Positions 18,270-27,961 are shown, numbered from the stretch's first letter. The stretch: 56,429 nucleotides of DNA from Verrucomicrobiota bacterium (GCA_963205105.1 CAUJJW010000242.1:1-56429), one strand, 5' to 3'. The notes: generated from the letters alone by a model not told the origin. Program-made: numbers and translations.

Positions 18270-18890
18270 CTAACGTCGCGGCAGATCCAGCACCCGGACC
18301 CGCGCTGTGACGGGGTTCACCCGCAGAACCAACCCGAATCCCTCCGGGTCACGCAGCACAATCTCACGTCGGTCCGCCGTCCCGTCGGGATAGAAGCTCA
18401 GCGACTGTGGCGGAACCCGCTCCCCATCCTCGCCTGACACGCCTTCGCCGGAGGCTGGGAATTCCCGATCCGCGCCACCCATGGGCTCCGACGCATCCTC
18501 GGCGGATCCAGGTTTGCCCCGTTCTTCCACCGGCTGAATGCGGACCGACACACCGCCTCCCAACGTGCCTTCGCTCCCGGAAACATCGCGCAATGGAACA
18601 AACGCGCGTTCCCGATCCGGCCCGCGCACGCGTCGTTCCACGCGGAAACGCCCCGTCGACGGGTCCACTTGCAGGCGGTGCACCTGGTTGAAACTGACCG
18701 CCCGGCTGGAAGCGATGGAACAAACGTTGGCCAAATCCCGACTGCCCGACCTCAACACCGCGTGCCCATACGACCCGCGCATTTCGGGAACGATCATGGC
18801 CGCCAGGATGCCCATCAGCACGATCACGACGATCAACTCGATCAACGTGAACCCCGGCGAACGCCGGACGGATGGTGACTCAGCCCTCAT
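18270..18890 (-). CDS. gspH: Type II secretion minor pseudopilin GspH
   Basis: This is a 206-residue pseudopilin with the motif SPGFTLIELIVVIVLMG at about residues 11-27 and Glu5 of the mature protein present. A GspH-type beta domain follows, with an acidic, Gly-rich insert in the middle. It should link the pilus shaft to the tip complex. The position between gspG (9-bp gap) and gspI (6-bp gap) supports the call. Confidence 0.86.
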   Translation of the reverse strand: MRAESPSVRRSPGFTLIELIVVIVLMGILAAMIVPEMRGSYGHAVLRSGSRDLANVCSIASSRAVSFNQVHRLQVDPSTGRFRVERRVRGPDRERAFVPLRDVSGSEGTLGGGVSVRIQPVEERGKPGSAEDASEPMGGADREFPASGEGVSGEDGERVPPQSLSFYPDGTADRREIVLRDPEGFGLVLRVNPVTARVRVLDLPRR

Positions 18891-18899
18891 CGCCCAAAC

Positions 18900-19334
18900 C
18901 TACCAATTGCCAATGTCCGCGTTCTGGCCCTCACCACCGTCGGCGCCGTCGGCCCCGCGCGACCAGACGTCAAAGCTGTTAGGGTGCCGGACCCCGGGCG
19001 CCCGGTACTGATAAGGATTCCCCCAGGGATCGTTGCGCACCTGCTTCAGATAGGGACCGCGCCACTTCTTGTCGTCGCCGGGCGGCGCCTCGACCAGCAG
19101 GTTGAGGCCCTCGTCGGAGCTCGGGTAGCGGTCGAGATGAATGGCGAGCCGTTCCAGGGCGCTTTCGATCTCGGAAATCTGGGACTTGGCGGCGCTGAGT
19201 TTGGCGTCGTGGGTCATCCCGATGAACTGGGGCACGATGGTGGCGGCCAGAATGCCGAGAATCACCACCACCACCATGATCTCGATGAGCGTGAACGCGG
19301 CGCGTCGTCGATGGGTTCGGAGTGTCATCTTCAT
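18900..19334 (-). CDS. gspG: Type II secretion major pseudopilin GspG
   Basis: This 144-residue protein is the main pseudopilus subunit. The cleavage motif AAFTLIEIMVVVVILGILA differs from consensus: the residue before Phe is Ala rather than Gly, which is tolerated less often. The C-terminal GspG core is clear, with YPSSDEGL, WRGPYLK, DPWGNPY and a final SFDVWSRGADG calcium-site region. The length matches the family. It starts 24 bp after gspF. Confidence 0.93.
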   Translation of the reverse strand: MKMTLRTHRRRAAFTLIEIMVVVVILGILAATIVPQFIGMTHDAKLSAAKSQISEIESALERLAIHLDRYPSSDEGLNLLVEAPPGDDKKWRGPYLKQVRNDPWGNPYQYRAPGVRHPNSFDVWSRGADGADGGEGQNADIGNW

Positions 19335-19358
19335 GTCGTCGTTGGGTTCGAAAGCGAG

Positions 19359-20768
19359 TCAGTGAATGGCGCGGCTCATCTTGAAAATCGGCAGGAGCAG
19401 CGCGATCACCATGAAGCCGACCAGAGCGCCGACCACCAGGATCAGGGCCGGCGCCAGCAGCGAAACGATGGTCTTGGTCTTGGCCCGCATGTGCCGTTCC
19501 TCGATCTCGGCGATCTTCAAAAGCATCTCGTCCAGCCGACCGGTTTCCTCACCCACCTCGATCATCTGGATCACGCCTTTCGGAAACACCGCGAGTTTGC
19601 GCAGCGGCGCCGCCAGGGAATCGCCGCCACGGGTTTCCTCGGACACCAGCGCCACCTGCTTCGCCAAAACCCGGTTGCCGATGGTGTCCTCCACAATCCG
19701 CAGCGCCGGCAAGAGCGAGACCCCGCTCTTCACCAGGGTGCCCAGGGTGCGGGCGAAACGGCCCAGCGCCGCCGACCGAAACACCGCGCCGATGAGTGGC
19801 AGTTTCAGGCGCAGCCCATCCCACGCCTCGGCACCGCGTTCGGTCCGCAGGTACTTGCGCCCGCCGAAAAAGGCACCGCCCAAACCCAGCAGGATCCAGA
19901 GCCAGTCGCGGCTCAGGATCTTGCTCACCTTCAGCAGGATCAGGGTGGGAAGCGGCAACACGTTCAGCATCTCCTGAAGCATCCCGAACAACCGCGGCAA
20001 CACCACGGTCAGCAGCACCGCCACCGTGAAAATCCCGAAACCCAGCACGAACGCCGGATACGCCACCGCCCCCACCACTTCACCGCGCACCTCGTCCTCG
20101 TGCTCCAAAAGATCGGCCAGATCGCTCATCACCCGCGGCAAGGCCCCTGCCTCTTCCCCCACCCGAACCATGCTCACGTACAAGCGGCTGAACAGCTGCG
20201 GGTAAGCCTCCATCGCCGTCGATAGCGCCGTGCCTTTCCGCACCGCCTCCGACAACCCGAACACCATGGCCCGCAAACTGGCGTTCTCTTCCTCCTCGGC
20301 CAACCCATCCAACGCCTGGGGAATCGGAATCGCCGCGCCCAACAACGCGCTGAGTTCCCGGGTGAACGCGGTGATCTCCTTGCGCTTCACCCGCAGCTTG
20401 CCGGCTTCAACCCCCGAGACTGCTGAAGGACGGTCGTCGCTTCGGCCCGATGCCTTCCCCGCCGGTGAAACCTTGCGCACTCGGCGAGCCGCGGGGGCGG
20501 ACGCATCGGGTTTCGGAGCTTCGCCATGCCCCTGAGCGGGAGCCGTGGAGCGCGGTGCGGATTCCCCACGCGCACGCGATCCAGCACCGGCTCTGCCGCC
20601 ACCTGCTCCGGTGGCCTTGGCAGGTTCCGACCCTGCGAATTCCAGTTTCGATGGGTACAGCCCGCGACGTCCGAGAACCTGCAACGCGGACTTCCGGTCG
20701 TCCGCTTCGACGACCCCTTCAACGGCCGCGCCGTCCAATTGCACCGCCCAATAGCGGAAAGCACTCAT
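19359..20768 (-). CDS. gspF: Type II secretion inner-membrane platform protein GspF
   Basis: This is a 469-residue polytopic inner-membrane protein with the two T2SSF domains of the family, the first starting near TRELSALLGAAIPI and the second near RFARTLGTLVKSGVSL. It is longer than the usual roughly 400 residues because of an Ala/Gly/Pro/Ser-rich linker at about residues 48-118, between the N-terminal strand region and the first domain. The start overlaps the gspE stop by 4 nt. It should couple GspE ATP hydrolysis to pseudopilus assembly. Confidence 0.92.
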   Translation of the reverse strand: MSAFRYWAVQLDGAAVEGVVEADDRKSALQVLGRRGLYPSKLEFAGSEPAKATGAGGGRAGAGSRARGESAPRSTAPAQGHGEAPKPDASAPAARRVRKVSPAGKASGRSDDRPSAVSGVEAGKLRVKRKEITAFTRELSALLGAAIPIPQALDGLAEEEENASLRAMVFGLSEAVRKGTALSTAMEAYPQLFSRLYVSMVRVGEEAGALPRVMSDLADLLEHEDEVRGEVVGAVAYPAFVLGFGIFTVAVLLTVVLPRLFGMLQEMLNVLPLPTLILLKVSKILSRDWLWILLGLGGAFFGGRKYLRTERGAEAWDGLRLKLPLIGAVFRSAALGRFARTLGTLVKSGVSLLPALRIVEDTIGNRVLAKQVALVSEETRGGDSLAAPLRKLAVFPKGVIQMIEVGEETGRLDEMLLKIAEIEERHMRAKTKTIVSLLAPALILVVGALVGFMVIALLLPIFKMSRAIH

Positions 20769-22372
20769 TCGAGCTGATCACCGGACGAAACCCGAATGAT
20801 CTCCTCCAGCGTGGTCATCCCGGCCGCCGCCTTTTGCAGGGCGTCCTGATGCATGGTGGTCATCGAACGCTGGGCCAGTTCCTTCAGCTGCGCGTTCGAC
20901 TGTTTGTGCAGGATCAATTCCCGCATCTCCGAGCCGACGGGCAGCAGTTCAAAGATGCCAATCCGGCCCCGGTATCCCGTTTCCCGACAATCTTCGCAGC
21001 CGCTGCCGGCAAAGAACGGTCCATGCAGGGCACGCCCGCTCAGCGCCTCCAACCGTTCACACACCGCCGGGCTGGGACGGATCTCCGTGCGACAACCCGG
21101 ACAGATGCGTCGGACCAACCGCTGGGCCAAGACCCCTTCCAACGCAGAGGAGATCAGAAACGCCTCCACCCCCATGTCCAGCAAACGGGTCACCGCGCCC
21201 GTCGCGTCGTTGGTGTGCAAGGTGCTGAACACCTGATGCCCGGTCAGCGCCGCCCGGATCGCAATCTCCGCCGTCTCCGAATCGCGGATTTCACCGACCA
21301 TCACGATGTCCGGGTCCTGCCGCAGGATGGCCCTCAGCCCCGTGGCGAAGGTGAACTGGCGACTCGGCCGCACCGGAATCTGGGCGACTCCGGCCAGTTC
21401 GTACTCAATCGGGTCCTCGATGGTGATGATCTTCTTTTCGGGGGTGTAGACCCCCTGGAGGATCGAATACAGCGTGGTGGTCTTGCCGCTGCCGGTGGGG
21501 CCCGTGGTCAGGAACAAACCATGCGGCTTTTCCACCAACCGCCGGAGCAGCGCGGCCCGTTCCGCACCCAAGCCCAGTTCCTCGGGGGTCTGGACCTTGG
21601 TGTTCTTCTCCAGCAACCGCATCACCAGGCTCTCGCCGTACTTGGTGGGCATCGTTCCCACCCGGATGTCCACCCGCGCTCCCCGGTGATGAATCTGGAT
21701 GTGCCCATCCTGGGGCATGAACCGCTCGGCGATGTTCATGTCCGCCATGATTTTCACCCGCGACACCAGGGCTGCGTGCAGATTCCGGGGCGGCGGCGGT
21801 TTCACCTGCAAGAGACCATCAATGCGGTACCGCAGTTCCACGGAGCCTTCGAAGGGCACCAGATGGATGTCACTCGCCCGCTCGCGCAAAGCCGTCGAAA
21901 TGATGACGTTCACCAGGTTGATGACGGTCGGCTCATTCGCCATCACCTCGATGTCGTGCAGGTTCTTCGCCTCACCCACCGCGCCTTCGCCGGCGTGGAG
22001 GTTCTCGATCATCTGCTCGACCGTCACCCGGTAGCACTCACCGATCCGCTCCTGGATGTCCTTCTCAGCCGCCGCAATCTCCTGCACCTCCAACCCCGTC
22101 AACAGCCGGACATTTTCGATGAGCGATTCATTCCCGGCCTCCACCGTGGCCAAGTGCAACACCCCGTGCTCGATACGAAGCGGCAAAACCCGATGTTCCC
22201 GCACGAAATCCGCCGTCAGGGTCTTCAGCGCTTCCGGGGTCGCCGGCAAAACGCCCAACCGCGCATGGCGGCCAGGCGTTTCAGGTGTCGACACCACAGG
22301 ATCCGGAGTCACTGGGATTTCCAGAATGACCGGGTTGTCAGATGGATCAGGGCGTGAGGCGGTGGAACTCAC
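20765..22372 (-). CDS. gspE: Type II secretion ATPase GspE
   Basis: This 535-residue cytoplasmic ATPase powers pseudopilus assembly. An N-terminal T2SSE domain precedes the ATPase core, with Walker A (GPTGSGKTTT, about residue 295), an Asp box (ITIEDPIEY), Walker B (DPDIVMVGEIRD) and a His box (GHQVFSTLHTNDA). A tetracysteine zinc site is formed by CPGC and CEDC. The start is GTG at 22372. It is the first gene of the operon, and the presumed promoter lies in 22373-23049, which I cannot place exactly. Confidence 0.94.
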   Translation of the reverse strand: MSSTASRPDPSDNPVILEIPVTPDPVVSTPETPGRHARLGVLPATPEALKTLTADFVREHRVLPLRIEHGVLHLATVEAGNESLIENVRLLTGLEVQEIAAAEKDIQERIGECYRVTVEQMIENLHAGEGAVGEAKNLHDIEVMANEPTVINLVNVIISTALRERASDIHLVPFEGSVELRYRIDGLLQVKPPPPRNLHAALVSRVKIMADMNIAERFMPQDGHIQIHHRGARVDIRVGTMPTKYGESLVMRLLEKNTKVQTPEELGLGAERAALLRRLVEKPHGLFLTTGPTGSGKTTTLYSILQGVYTPEKKIITIEDPIEYELAGVAQIPVRPSRQFTFATGLRAILRQDPDIVMVGEIRDSETAEIAIRAALTGHQVFSTLHTNDATGAVTRLLDMGVEAFLISSALEGVLAQRLVRRICPGCRTEIRPSPAVCERLEALSGRALHGPFFAGSGCEDCRETGYRGRIGIFELLPVGSEMRELILHKQSNAQLKELAQRSMTTMHQDALQKAAAGMTTLEEIIRVSSGDQLE

Positions 22373-22770
22373 GGGAAAAGCACGAACCCATAGACTCGTG
22401 CGATTAGTTTTTGTTCAAATGAAGTGAATCAAACCAATGCGCAGCCCGAAAGGGTCGGTCCCGTTGCGCGTGATCACAAACGGAGTCTGCAAACCCCAAC
22501 CCGTTTGGCAATACGGGATTAGTAACGATCTCATGCGGCTTCCCATGGATTTGCGGCTCATCCCGATGACCTTGCTCATCCGCTGCCCGTGATGGTTCAA
22601 AAATCCGCCTGACCGAACGCGATTGCGTACCGACCCTGAACCGGGGGTGAAAGCCTCGGCGGGTTCCAATCCCGAAGGGATTGCGACCCAAAGCCCAAGG
22701 GTTGCGAGGAACGAGCTACCCTGGGTGGGGTCGGGCATTTCGACCAAACTCAACGGGGTTGCGCCCGCCC
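22373..22770. other. Gene-free interval upstream of gspE
   Basis: About 400 bp lie between gspE and repeat B. The short frames in it have no recognisable product. It should contain the secretion operon promoter, but I see no convincing -35/-10 pair. Confidence 0.5.
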
Positions 22771-23030
22771 GCCGCAACGGAGGCCCGGAGGGCCGAAAGA
22801 ACGGAAGCCCATGGCGCGAGCCATGGGTGTGGCGTTGCATTGGATTTCGAGCCCCGGAGGGGCGATCAGAGTCGGCCGCGTTGGGATTGGTATTGGGGGG
22901 AACGCATCCTGTTCGGCCCACCCCTGCTCTTCTGATCGCCCCTCCGGGGCTTTGTCTTTTCTTGGGGGCCGTGTCCCCACGGCTCACGCCGTGGGCTAGG
23001 GTCTTGCCGCCCCCTCCGGGGCTGGAGATG
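22771..23030 (+). repeat. Composite palindromic repeat family B, copy 1
   Basis: Three palindromic modules occur in a row: ggcccggagggccgaaagaa with cccatggcgcgagccatggg; gccccggaggggcgatcaga, inverted about 100 bases later; and cccacggctcacgccgtggg. The same modules recur in the opposite order at 35331-35590. The element fills the space before the WD40 gene. Confidence 0.75.
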
Positions 23031-23049
23031 GTCAGTTCATGAAGACAAG

Positions 23050-25500
23050 ATGCCGCCCCCCCGAATTGGATCCGCCTCCGCGCTCGACCCAGCCCGGCCT
23101 CCCGGTTACACACGCACGAACTTCCCCATAACACCCTTGTCCGCCCCGCCTCCCATTCCGTCCTCGCCCATCCTCTCCCTCGAGGATCTCCACACCCTCC
23201 TCCCCACCCGCCCCGCCGCCATCGTCCTGGGACCCGCCATTGCCTCCTCCCTGAGCGGCCGTTCGGTGGTCCTGAAGGACCTGCTCCAATCCGGCCTCCG
23301 CCTCGCCTTCGAAAACTTTGGTCTCAAAGAAAAGCTCGATTCACAAATCCTTGCCAACCTGGACAGCTTCGAACTGCTCCAACGCATCAGGGTCGGTTCC
23401 ATGCTGGAAACGGCGTCCAAGTCCAAAAAGGGGCTGCTCGCCGATTGGCTCCAGAAAACCATCGGACCGCCCTCGGTCGCCAATCCAGCCGTCGCCGCCC
23501 CACTCTTGAAGGCCGCGCAATCCGGGTTCGCCCTGGCTTCGGCCACCTACGATGGACTGCTGGAAATGGCCAGCGGACTCAAGTCGATGACCTGGCTGGA
23601 GTTCCACGGGTTATCCCAACTCCTGAACCCGCCCACCCTCCTTCGCTTGTACGGGGCATGGGACCAACCGGAGTCCATTGTGCGCGCCCTGCCCGGCGCG
23701 TCCGGAACCGAACTCCATCGGCGGGCCATCGACACCTTTCTCAACGACCTCCAACTCGTCGTCACCCTCGGCGCCGCCGTGCCCTTCGGCGAAGACCCGC
23801 TGGTGGAAGGTCTGAAACGCCGCGGCGAAAGCCTGCCCGGGGTGGTGGTGTGCCGGGAGGATGAAGTGGAGGCCGCCCAGGCGTTTCTGGCGGAACACCT
23901 GCCCTGGTTCCGCATTGCACCCTACCCCGGCGGAAACGAGGCCCTGCCCGAAGTGCTCGCATCGCTCTTCGGCACAGCACCGCTGCCGGGAACACCGGCT
24001 CTGGAATCAACCCCACCGCCCGCCCCCTCCGCTCCGCGCGCGCCGCGCATCTTGGTGGCGGACGCGGGGAGTGGGGTGCTGGATTTGGCGTATTCGCCAA
24101 GTCAGGGCTTCATCATCACAGGTCAAGCTGAGGGCAAGATTGGCATCTGGAACGATTCGGGGGACTTGATTCGAAGTCTGACTCCCGAGGATCAGACTCC
24201 GGTTTGGAGTGTCGCGACCCATTCCCAGTTCGACACAGCCGCTGCCGGGTATGAATCAGGGTTTGTGGCGTGGTTCTTCACAAACCCCAGAAGATCGGGA
24301 TACGCAGGGCACAACAAGGACCGTAGTGGCATTTGGTCCGTAGCATTCGATCGCGGCAGTGACCGATTGGCAGTCGCCCGCGACAGCGGTCACCTCGAAA
24401 TCTGGGAACCAAGGGTGCCATTTGGCAGCAGAGGGCAATCTCATTCCTTTAGTCAGCGCGCCTTCATCCACGCCCACCCCCATGGCGCCCTCGCCGTCGC
24501 CTTCAGCCCCGACGGCCACACCCTCTCCAGCGCCGGTCATGACCGAACCATCCGCTTCTGGTCACTTCCCGACCTGAAACCCGTCCGCGTCCTCGAAGGC
24601 CACGACGACTGGGTCGGCAGCATCGCCTACAGTCCCGACGGCAAAGTCCTCGCCAGCACCGGCGGCGACAAAACCGTCATCCTCTGGGATCTTTCAGCCG
24701 GAAAACCCCTCTGGCGCGCCCGTGGCCACACCGAATGGGTCCAAAGCCTCGCGTTTCATCCCTCCGGCCAAATCATCGCCACCGGCAGCTGGGACAAAAC
24801 CATCCGCGTTTGGGATGCCGCCAACGGTCGCCTTATTAAGACCTACGAAGGCCACACCGAACGCGTTTGGACCGTGGCGTTTTCCCCCGACGGCACCTGG
24901 CTCGCCAGCGGTGGCGACGACCGCACCATCCGCCTCTGGCCCATCGATGTCGCCGACCTAAAGGCCTCAGCTCCCCGGGTGGTGGAAACCCTGCCCTCCG
25001 ACTTCCTGGAACTGGCCCATCCCGGGGAACGCTTCGCCCGCTTCCTCGCCCGCCTGACTCTCCGTCACCGCGAAGGTTTGCCCCTCCTGGAAACCCTGGA
25101 GGCCGGTCGCCTCGCCGACGCCCTGCGTCCGGCCAACGTGCTCGCCGCCACTTCCCCAGCCGATTTCGCCGAACGCACCCTGTCCCTCGAGAAGAGCCTG
25201 GACCCTTCCTTCGAACCACCACCGCTCTGGCTCGCCTGGATGCAGCACGTGCGTCGTTCCGAACTCGCCCGATTGAGCCAGGAACTGGTCGCGCTGGCCG
25301 AACGCACGACGACAACGTCGCCACCCGTCACCCAGACTCCTCCCCCAACTCCGGAATCCACGGAAACGCTGACGTCCCAGGGCGAGTTCCTGGCAAACAT
25401 GGCCCAGGCGGTTCTGGAACAGGTCAAGGCCACCAAGAGTTCCAAAGCTCCGCGTCGCAAGACCCGCGGAACACCGCCATCGCCACCGCCTCCCGCATGA
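23050..25500 (+). CDS. Degenerate SIR2-like domain fused to WD40 propeller
   Basis: This is an 816-residue protein. Residues 50-315 follow the layout of SIR2-like domains but lack catalytic features. AIVLGPAIAS stands where the GAG loop is expected. ATYDGLLE (Asp168) replaces TNYDxLLE, so Thr166 takes the Asn position. LYGAWDQPESIV replaces LHGxxxxPESIV, so Tyr201 takes the catalytic His position. A Pro/Ala linker leads to about seven WD40 blades (335-637): three divergent, then four canonical (SPDGKVLASTGGDKTVILWD type). A helical tail ends at 816. I infer a sensor or scaffold, perhaps binding NAD or ADP-ribose products without hydrolysis. It leads a three-gene plus-strand set, with a 73-bp gap to the active-type SIR2 gene. 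The first 45 residues are low-complexity, so the start is uncertain. Confidence 0.75.
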   Translation: MPPPRIGSASALDPARPPGYTRTNFPITPLSAPPPIPSSPILSLEDLHTLLPTRPAAIVLGPAIASSLSGRSVVLKDLLQSGLRLAFENFGLKEKLDSQILANLDSFELLQRIRVGSMLETASKSKKGLLADWLQKTIGPPSVANPAVAAPLLKAAQSGFALASATYDGLLEMASGLKSMTWLEFHGLSQLLNPPTLLRLYGAWDQPESIVRALPGASGTELHRRAIDTFLNDLQLVVTLGAAVPFGEDPLVEGLKRRGESLPGVVVCREDEVEAAQAFLAEHLPWFRIAPYPGGNEALPEVLASLFGTAPLPGTPALESTPPPAPSAPRAPRILVADAGSGVLDLAYSPSQGFIITGQAEGKIGIWNDSGDLIRSLTPEDQTPVWSVATHSQFDTAAAGYESGFVAWFFTNPRRSGYAGHNKDRSGIWSVAFDRGSDRLAVARDSGHLEIWEPRVPFGSRGQSHSFSQRAFIHAHPHGALAVAFSPDGHTLSSAGHDRTIRFWSLPDLKPVRVLEGHDDWVGSIAYSPDGKVLASTGGDKTVILWDLSAGKPLWRARGHTEWVQSLAFHPSGQIIATGSWDKTIRVWDAANGRLIKTYEGHTERVWTVAFSPDGTWLASGGDDRTIRLWPIDVADLKASAPRVVETLPSDFLELAHPGERFARFLARLTLRHREGLPLLETLEAGRLADALRPANVLAATSPADFAERTLSLEKSLDPSFEPPPLWLAWMQHVRRSELARLSQELVALAERTTTTSPPVTQTPPPTPESTETLTSQGEFLANMAQAVLEQVKATKSSKAPRRKTRGTPPSPPPPA

Positions 25501-25573
25501 GGACCGCGCCATCATCCCCGCGATCGCCGGAAACGAGTCGCTTCCCGCCCGCGTGACCGCCTAACCACGCTCC

Positions 25574-27961
25574 ATGTCCCCGCCGTCCTCCCAACCAGCG
25601 ACGCATCCGACAGCCTTCCCCGCCGACGGCCTGGAGCGGCTCGCGGGACTGATCCTGCGCGGGGATGTTGTTTTCTTCGTCGGCGCCGGCTTCTCCCTCG
25701 ACAGCGAACAGAACTTCGCAACACGCCTGATCCGTCGCCTGCTGATCCGGCTGGAAGCCCTCAGCCAGCACCTTGGACCGAACGCCCTACCGATCCGCGA
25801 AGCGATTCGCTCCACCTTCGAACTGAGCGCCCTGGATGCCGCGGTGCCGTCCGCTGCGTTTCCTTACAACGACCAGGATATTCGCAACCTGGCCGGCAAG
25901 TATTACGAGACCAACGACTGGTTTTGCCGGGCGTTTGCGGAGCTGCTGAAGATCGCGGCCGTCCTGCCTGACTCGCATCGACTTGGACTGGCTGCTGCCG
26001 TTCACGCCACCGAGGAGAACATCCGCCTGACACCAGGCGGCTCACGGTCCGGGCCGCTCGATACCATTCCCATCGACGTGGAGACCCTGCCCTCCCTGGT
26101 GGCCTGGGTTCGCCGGGATCAGGTCGCCCGACCACTCGACGACACGGTCCCCATCGCCGCTGGAAAGTCCCTGTTTCTCGATGCCATGGGGTTTCGCGAT
26201 TCACGGATCATGGCCGGCGACCCTGGAGCCGATTCGCTCGAGTTGATTGCCGACAGCTATGGCAACCGGCTGCTCCCGCGGCACCACGTGATCGCGCGGC
26301 TGGCCCGCGACGGTCTCTGCACCACCACGGTCACCCCCAACTTCGATCTCCTGCTCGAAGGGGCTTTCCGATTGTCCGGCTTCGCGGATCGCTCTTCCAA
26401 GTCCTGCGACTCCATTCCGGCGACCCATTACTCCGACTACGCCCGAATCACTTCTCCCACGGAATTCTTCAACGAAGGCAAAGCCCATCGCACGGCTGTG
26501 CTCATCAAGATGCACGGCTGTGCGAAGACCTATCGCGACATTCGCCTGCCGAATGACGGCGCCTTTGCCGCTGAGAAGCGACTGGGCTCGTACCTCAAGT
26601 CGATGGTCTTCACCTATCGCGAGATTCAGAACTGGCGCGAGGATGCCTGGGCCGCGGATTACCTCCGCACCCTGCTGCGGACCCGGACCGTCGTCTTCGC
26701 CGGCTACAGCCTCCAGGATCCCGTCGTCCACGACACCTTCCGCACCGTGTATGAGGAAATGGCCCGCATCCGCCGCGCCGATCGCCTGGTCCGGTCCCAG
26801 CCCCAGGCAGCGGCGTCCAACAGCAGCGAAGAACTCAGCCCGAAAAGGGCCCCGGCGTTCTTCTTCGACATTGTCCTTCCGTCGTCCGGCGACAAGAAGC
26901 CCTTCCACGCGCTGGAAGTCCTCAACGCCGCCAGCGACGCCGTCGGAGTCCCGCGCGCGGATTTTGGCGGGCACCCGAATTTCCTCCGTTTCCACAGCCG
27001 TGGTTCCGTCGAGTTCCCCAATCTGGATGAGATCTGCCGGTGGCTGTTTCACCTGGTGCTGAGGTTCCGCCAGAAGGAATGCCTGGCCAACGACCTTCAG
27101 CGCACCTTGACCGCCCTGCATGGCCGCGCCCGGCCGGACGTCGAGTTGAAGACCGCGCGGCGTTTTTTTGGCTGGTTGGTCCGGCGGGAACTCGGAATCG
27201 CGAGTCATTGGGAACATTCTCAAGATCCGCACCATGCCAGCCACCGCCGACAACTCGGCCGCCTCTGTTCCTGGAGCGAATCGTTCCACATCGGGCTGCT
27301 GCGCGAGTTTGCCGCCGTGGATCAACTCCGACGTCAAGGGGGGCTGGGAGTCAGCCTGCAACACCTCCGCCGACTCGGCTGGTACTATCCCATGATGCAG
27401 GACGCTGGCTGGACCTGCTGGGGCGCGGTCGTGGAACTCGCCGTCCGCCGCATGATCCGGGCCGCCACACTGCCCCGCGCCAGCCACCCGCCTCGCCTTC
27501 ATCCGCGCGGTTCCGAGCAGGTCTGGGCCGCGGCCAGCGAACTCCCCACCATCCTGTTCCTCCGGTCACTCCACCCCGCGGAATCGGGAACCGCCCCGCC
27601 GCGCCCCTTCGTGCCCGTGCTTCAGTCGCTCTCCATCCGCTTCGACGGGTTCGACCGCTCGGAGACGTCGGCTCATCTGCACGGGCATCCGACCCAAACC
27701 TGCACCTGGCTGCTGCGCGATGGGGACGCTCCCTGGCGGCCTTCCAGTCGCACCGACGCCGAACCCGGCGGTGCTCCGGACACCCACGCCAGGGAAACCC
27801 CCTTGCCTCGCGATCGTCCCCTCCCGTTCTCGCGCGGGTCGGGTGCCAGTGTGGAACAACGCCCTCCGCCCACGTCCGTGCTCTGGCGATGGGCGTCGCG
27901 CACTGAAACCGAACAGGACCGCGACGACGCCCCCGGGTGGCTCGGCCTTCAACCCACTTGA
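25574..27961 (+). CDS. SIR2-family protein with intact catalytic motifs
   Basis: This is a 795-residue protein. A SIR2-like domain covers about residues 20-490. It shows FFVGAGFS (Gly37-Ala38-Gly39), VTPNFDLLLE (Asn256 and Asp258), KMHG with candidate catalytic His314, and VVFAGYSLQDP (from about 374). These are the NAD-binding and catalytic elements of SIR2 NADases in anti-phage proteins such as ThsA and DSR types. A large insert separates the GAG loop from the TPNFD motif. Residues 490-795 are alpha-rich and then low-complexity, and I do not recognise them. No signal peptide is visible, so it is cytoplasmic. The next gene starts 4 bp after the stop. NAD hydrolysis is inferred from motifs only. 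Confidence 0.8.
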   Translation: MSPPSSQPATHPTAFPADGLERLAGLILRGDVVFFVGAGFSLDSEQNFATRLIRRLLIRLEALSQHLGPNALPIREAIRSTFELSALDAAVPSAAFPYNDQDIRNLAGKYYETNDWFCRAFAELLKIAAVLPDSHRLGLAAAVHATEENIRLTPGGSRSGPLDTIPIDVETLPSLVAWVRRDQVARPLDDTVPIAAGKSLFLDAMGFRDSRIMAGDPGADSLELIADSYGNRLLPRHHVIARLARDGLCTTTVTPNFDLLLEGAFRLSGFADRSSKSCDSIPATHYSDYARITSPTEFFNEGKAHRTAVLIKMHGCAKTYRDIRLPNDGAFAAEKRLGSYLKSMVFTYREIQNWREDAWAADYLRTLLRTRTVVFAGYSLQDPVVHDTFRTVYEEMARIRRADRLVRSQPQAAASNSSEELSPKRAPAFFFDIVLPSSGDKKPFHALEVLNAASDAVGVPRADFGGHPNFLRFHSRGSVEFPNLDEICRWLFHLVLRFRQKECLANDLQRTLTALHGRARPDVELKTARRFFGWLVRRELGIASHWEHSQDPHHASHRRQLGRLCSWSESFHIGLLREFAAVDQLRRQGGLGVSLQHLRRLGWYYPMMQDAGWTCWGAVVELAVRRMIRAATLPRASHPPRLHPRGSEQVWAAASELPTILFLRSLHPAESGTAPPRPFVPVLQSLSIRFDGFDRSETSAHLHGHPTQTCTWLLRDGDAPWRPSSRTDAEPGGAPDTHARETPLPRDRPLPFSRGSGASVEQRPPPTSVLWRWASRTETEQDRDDAPGWLGLQPT

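Noticed and set aside
22404..23134. Small frames between gspE and the WD40 gene
   Set aside because: They run through palindromic repeat B and unrecognised sequence, with no domain and no start signal.
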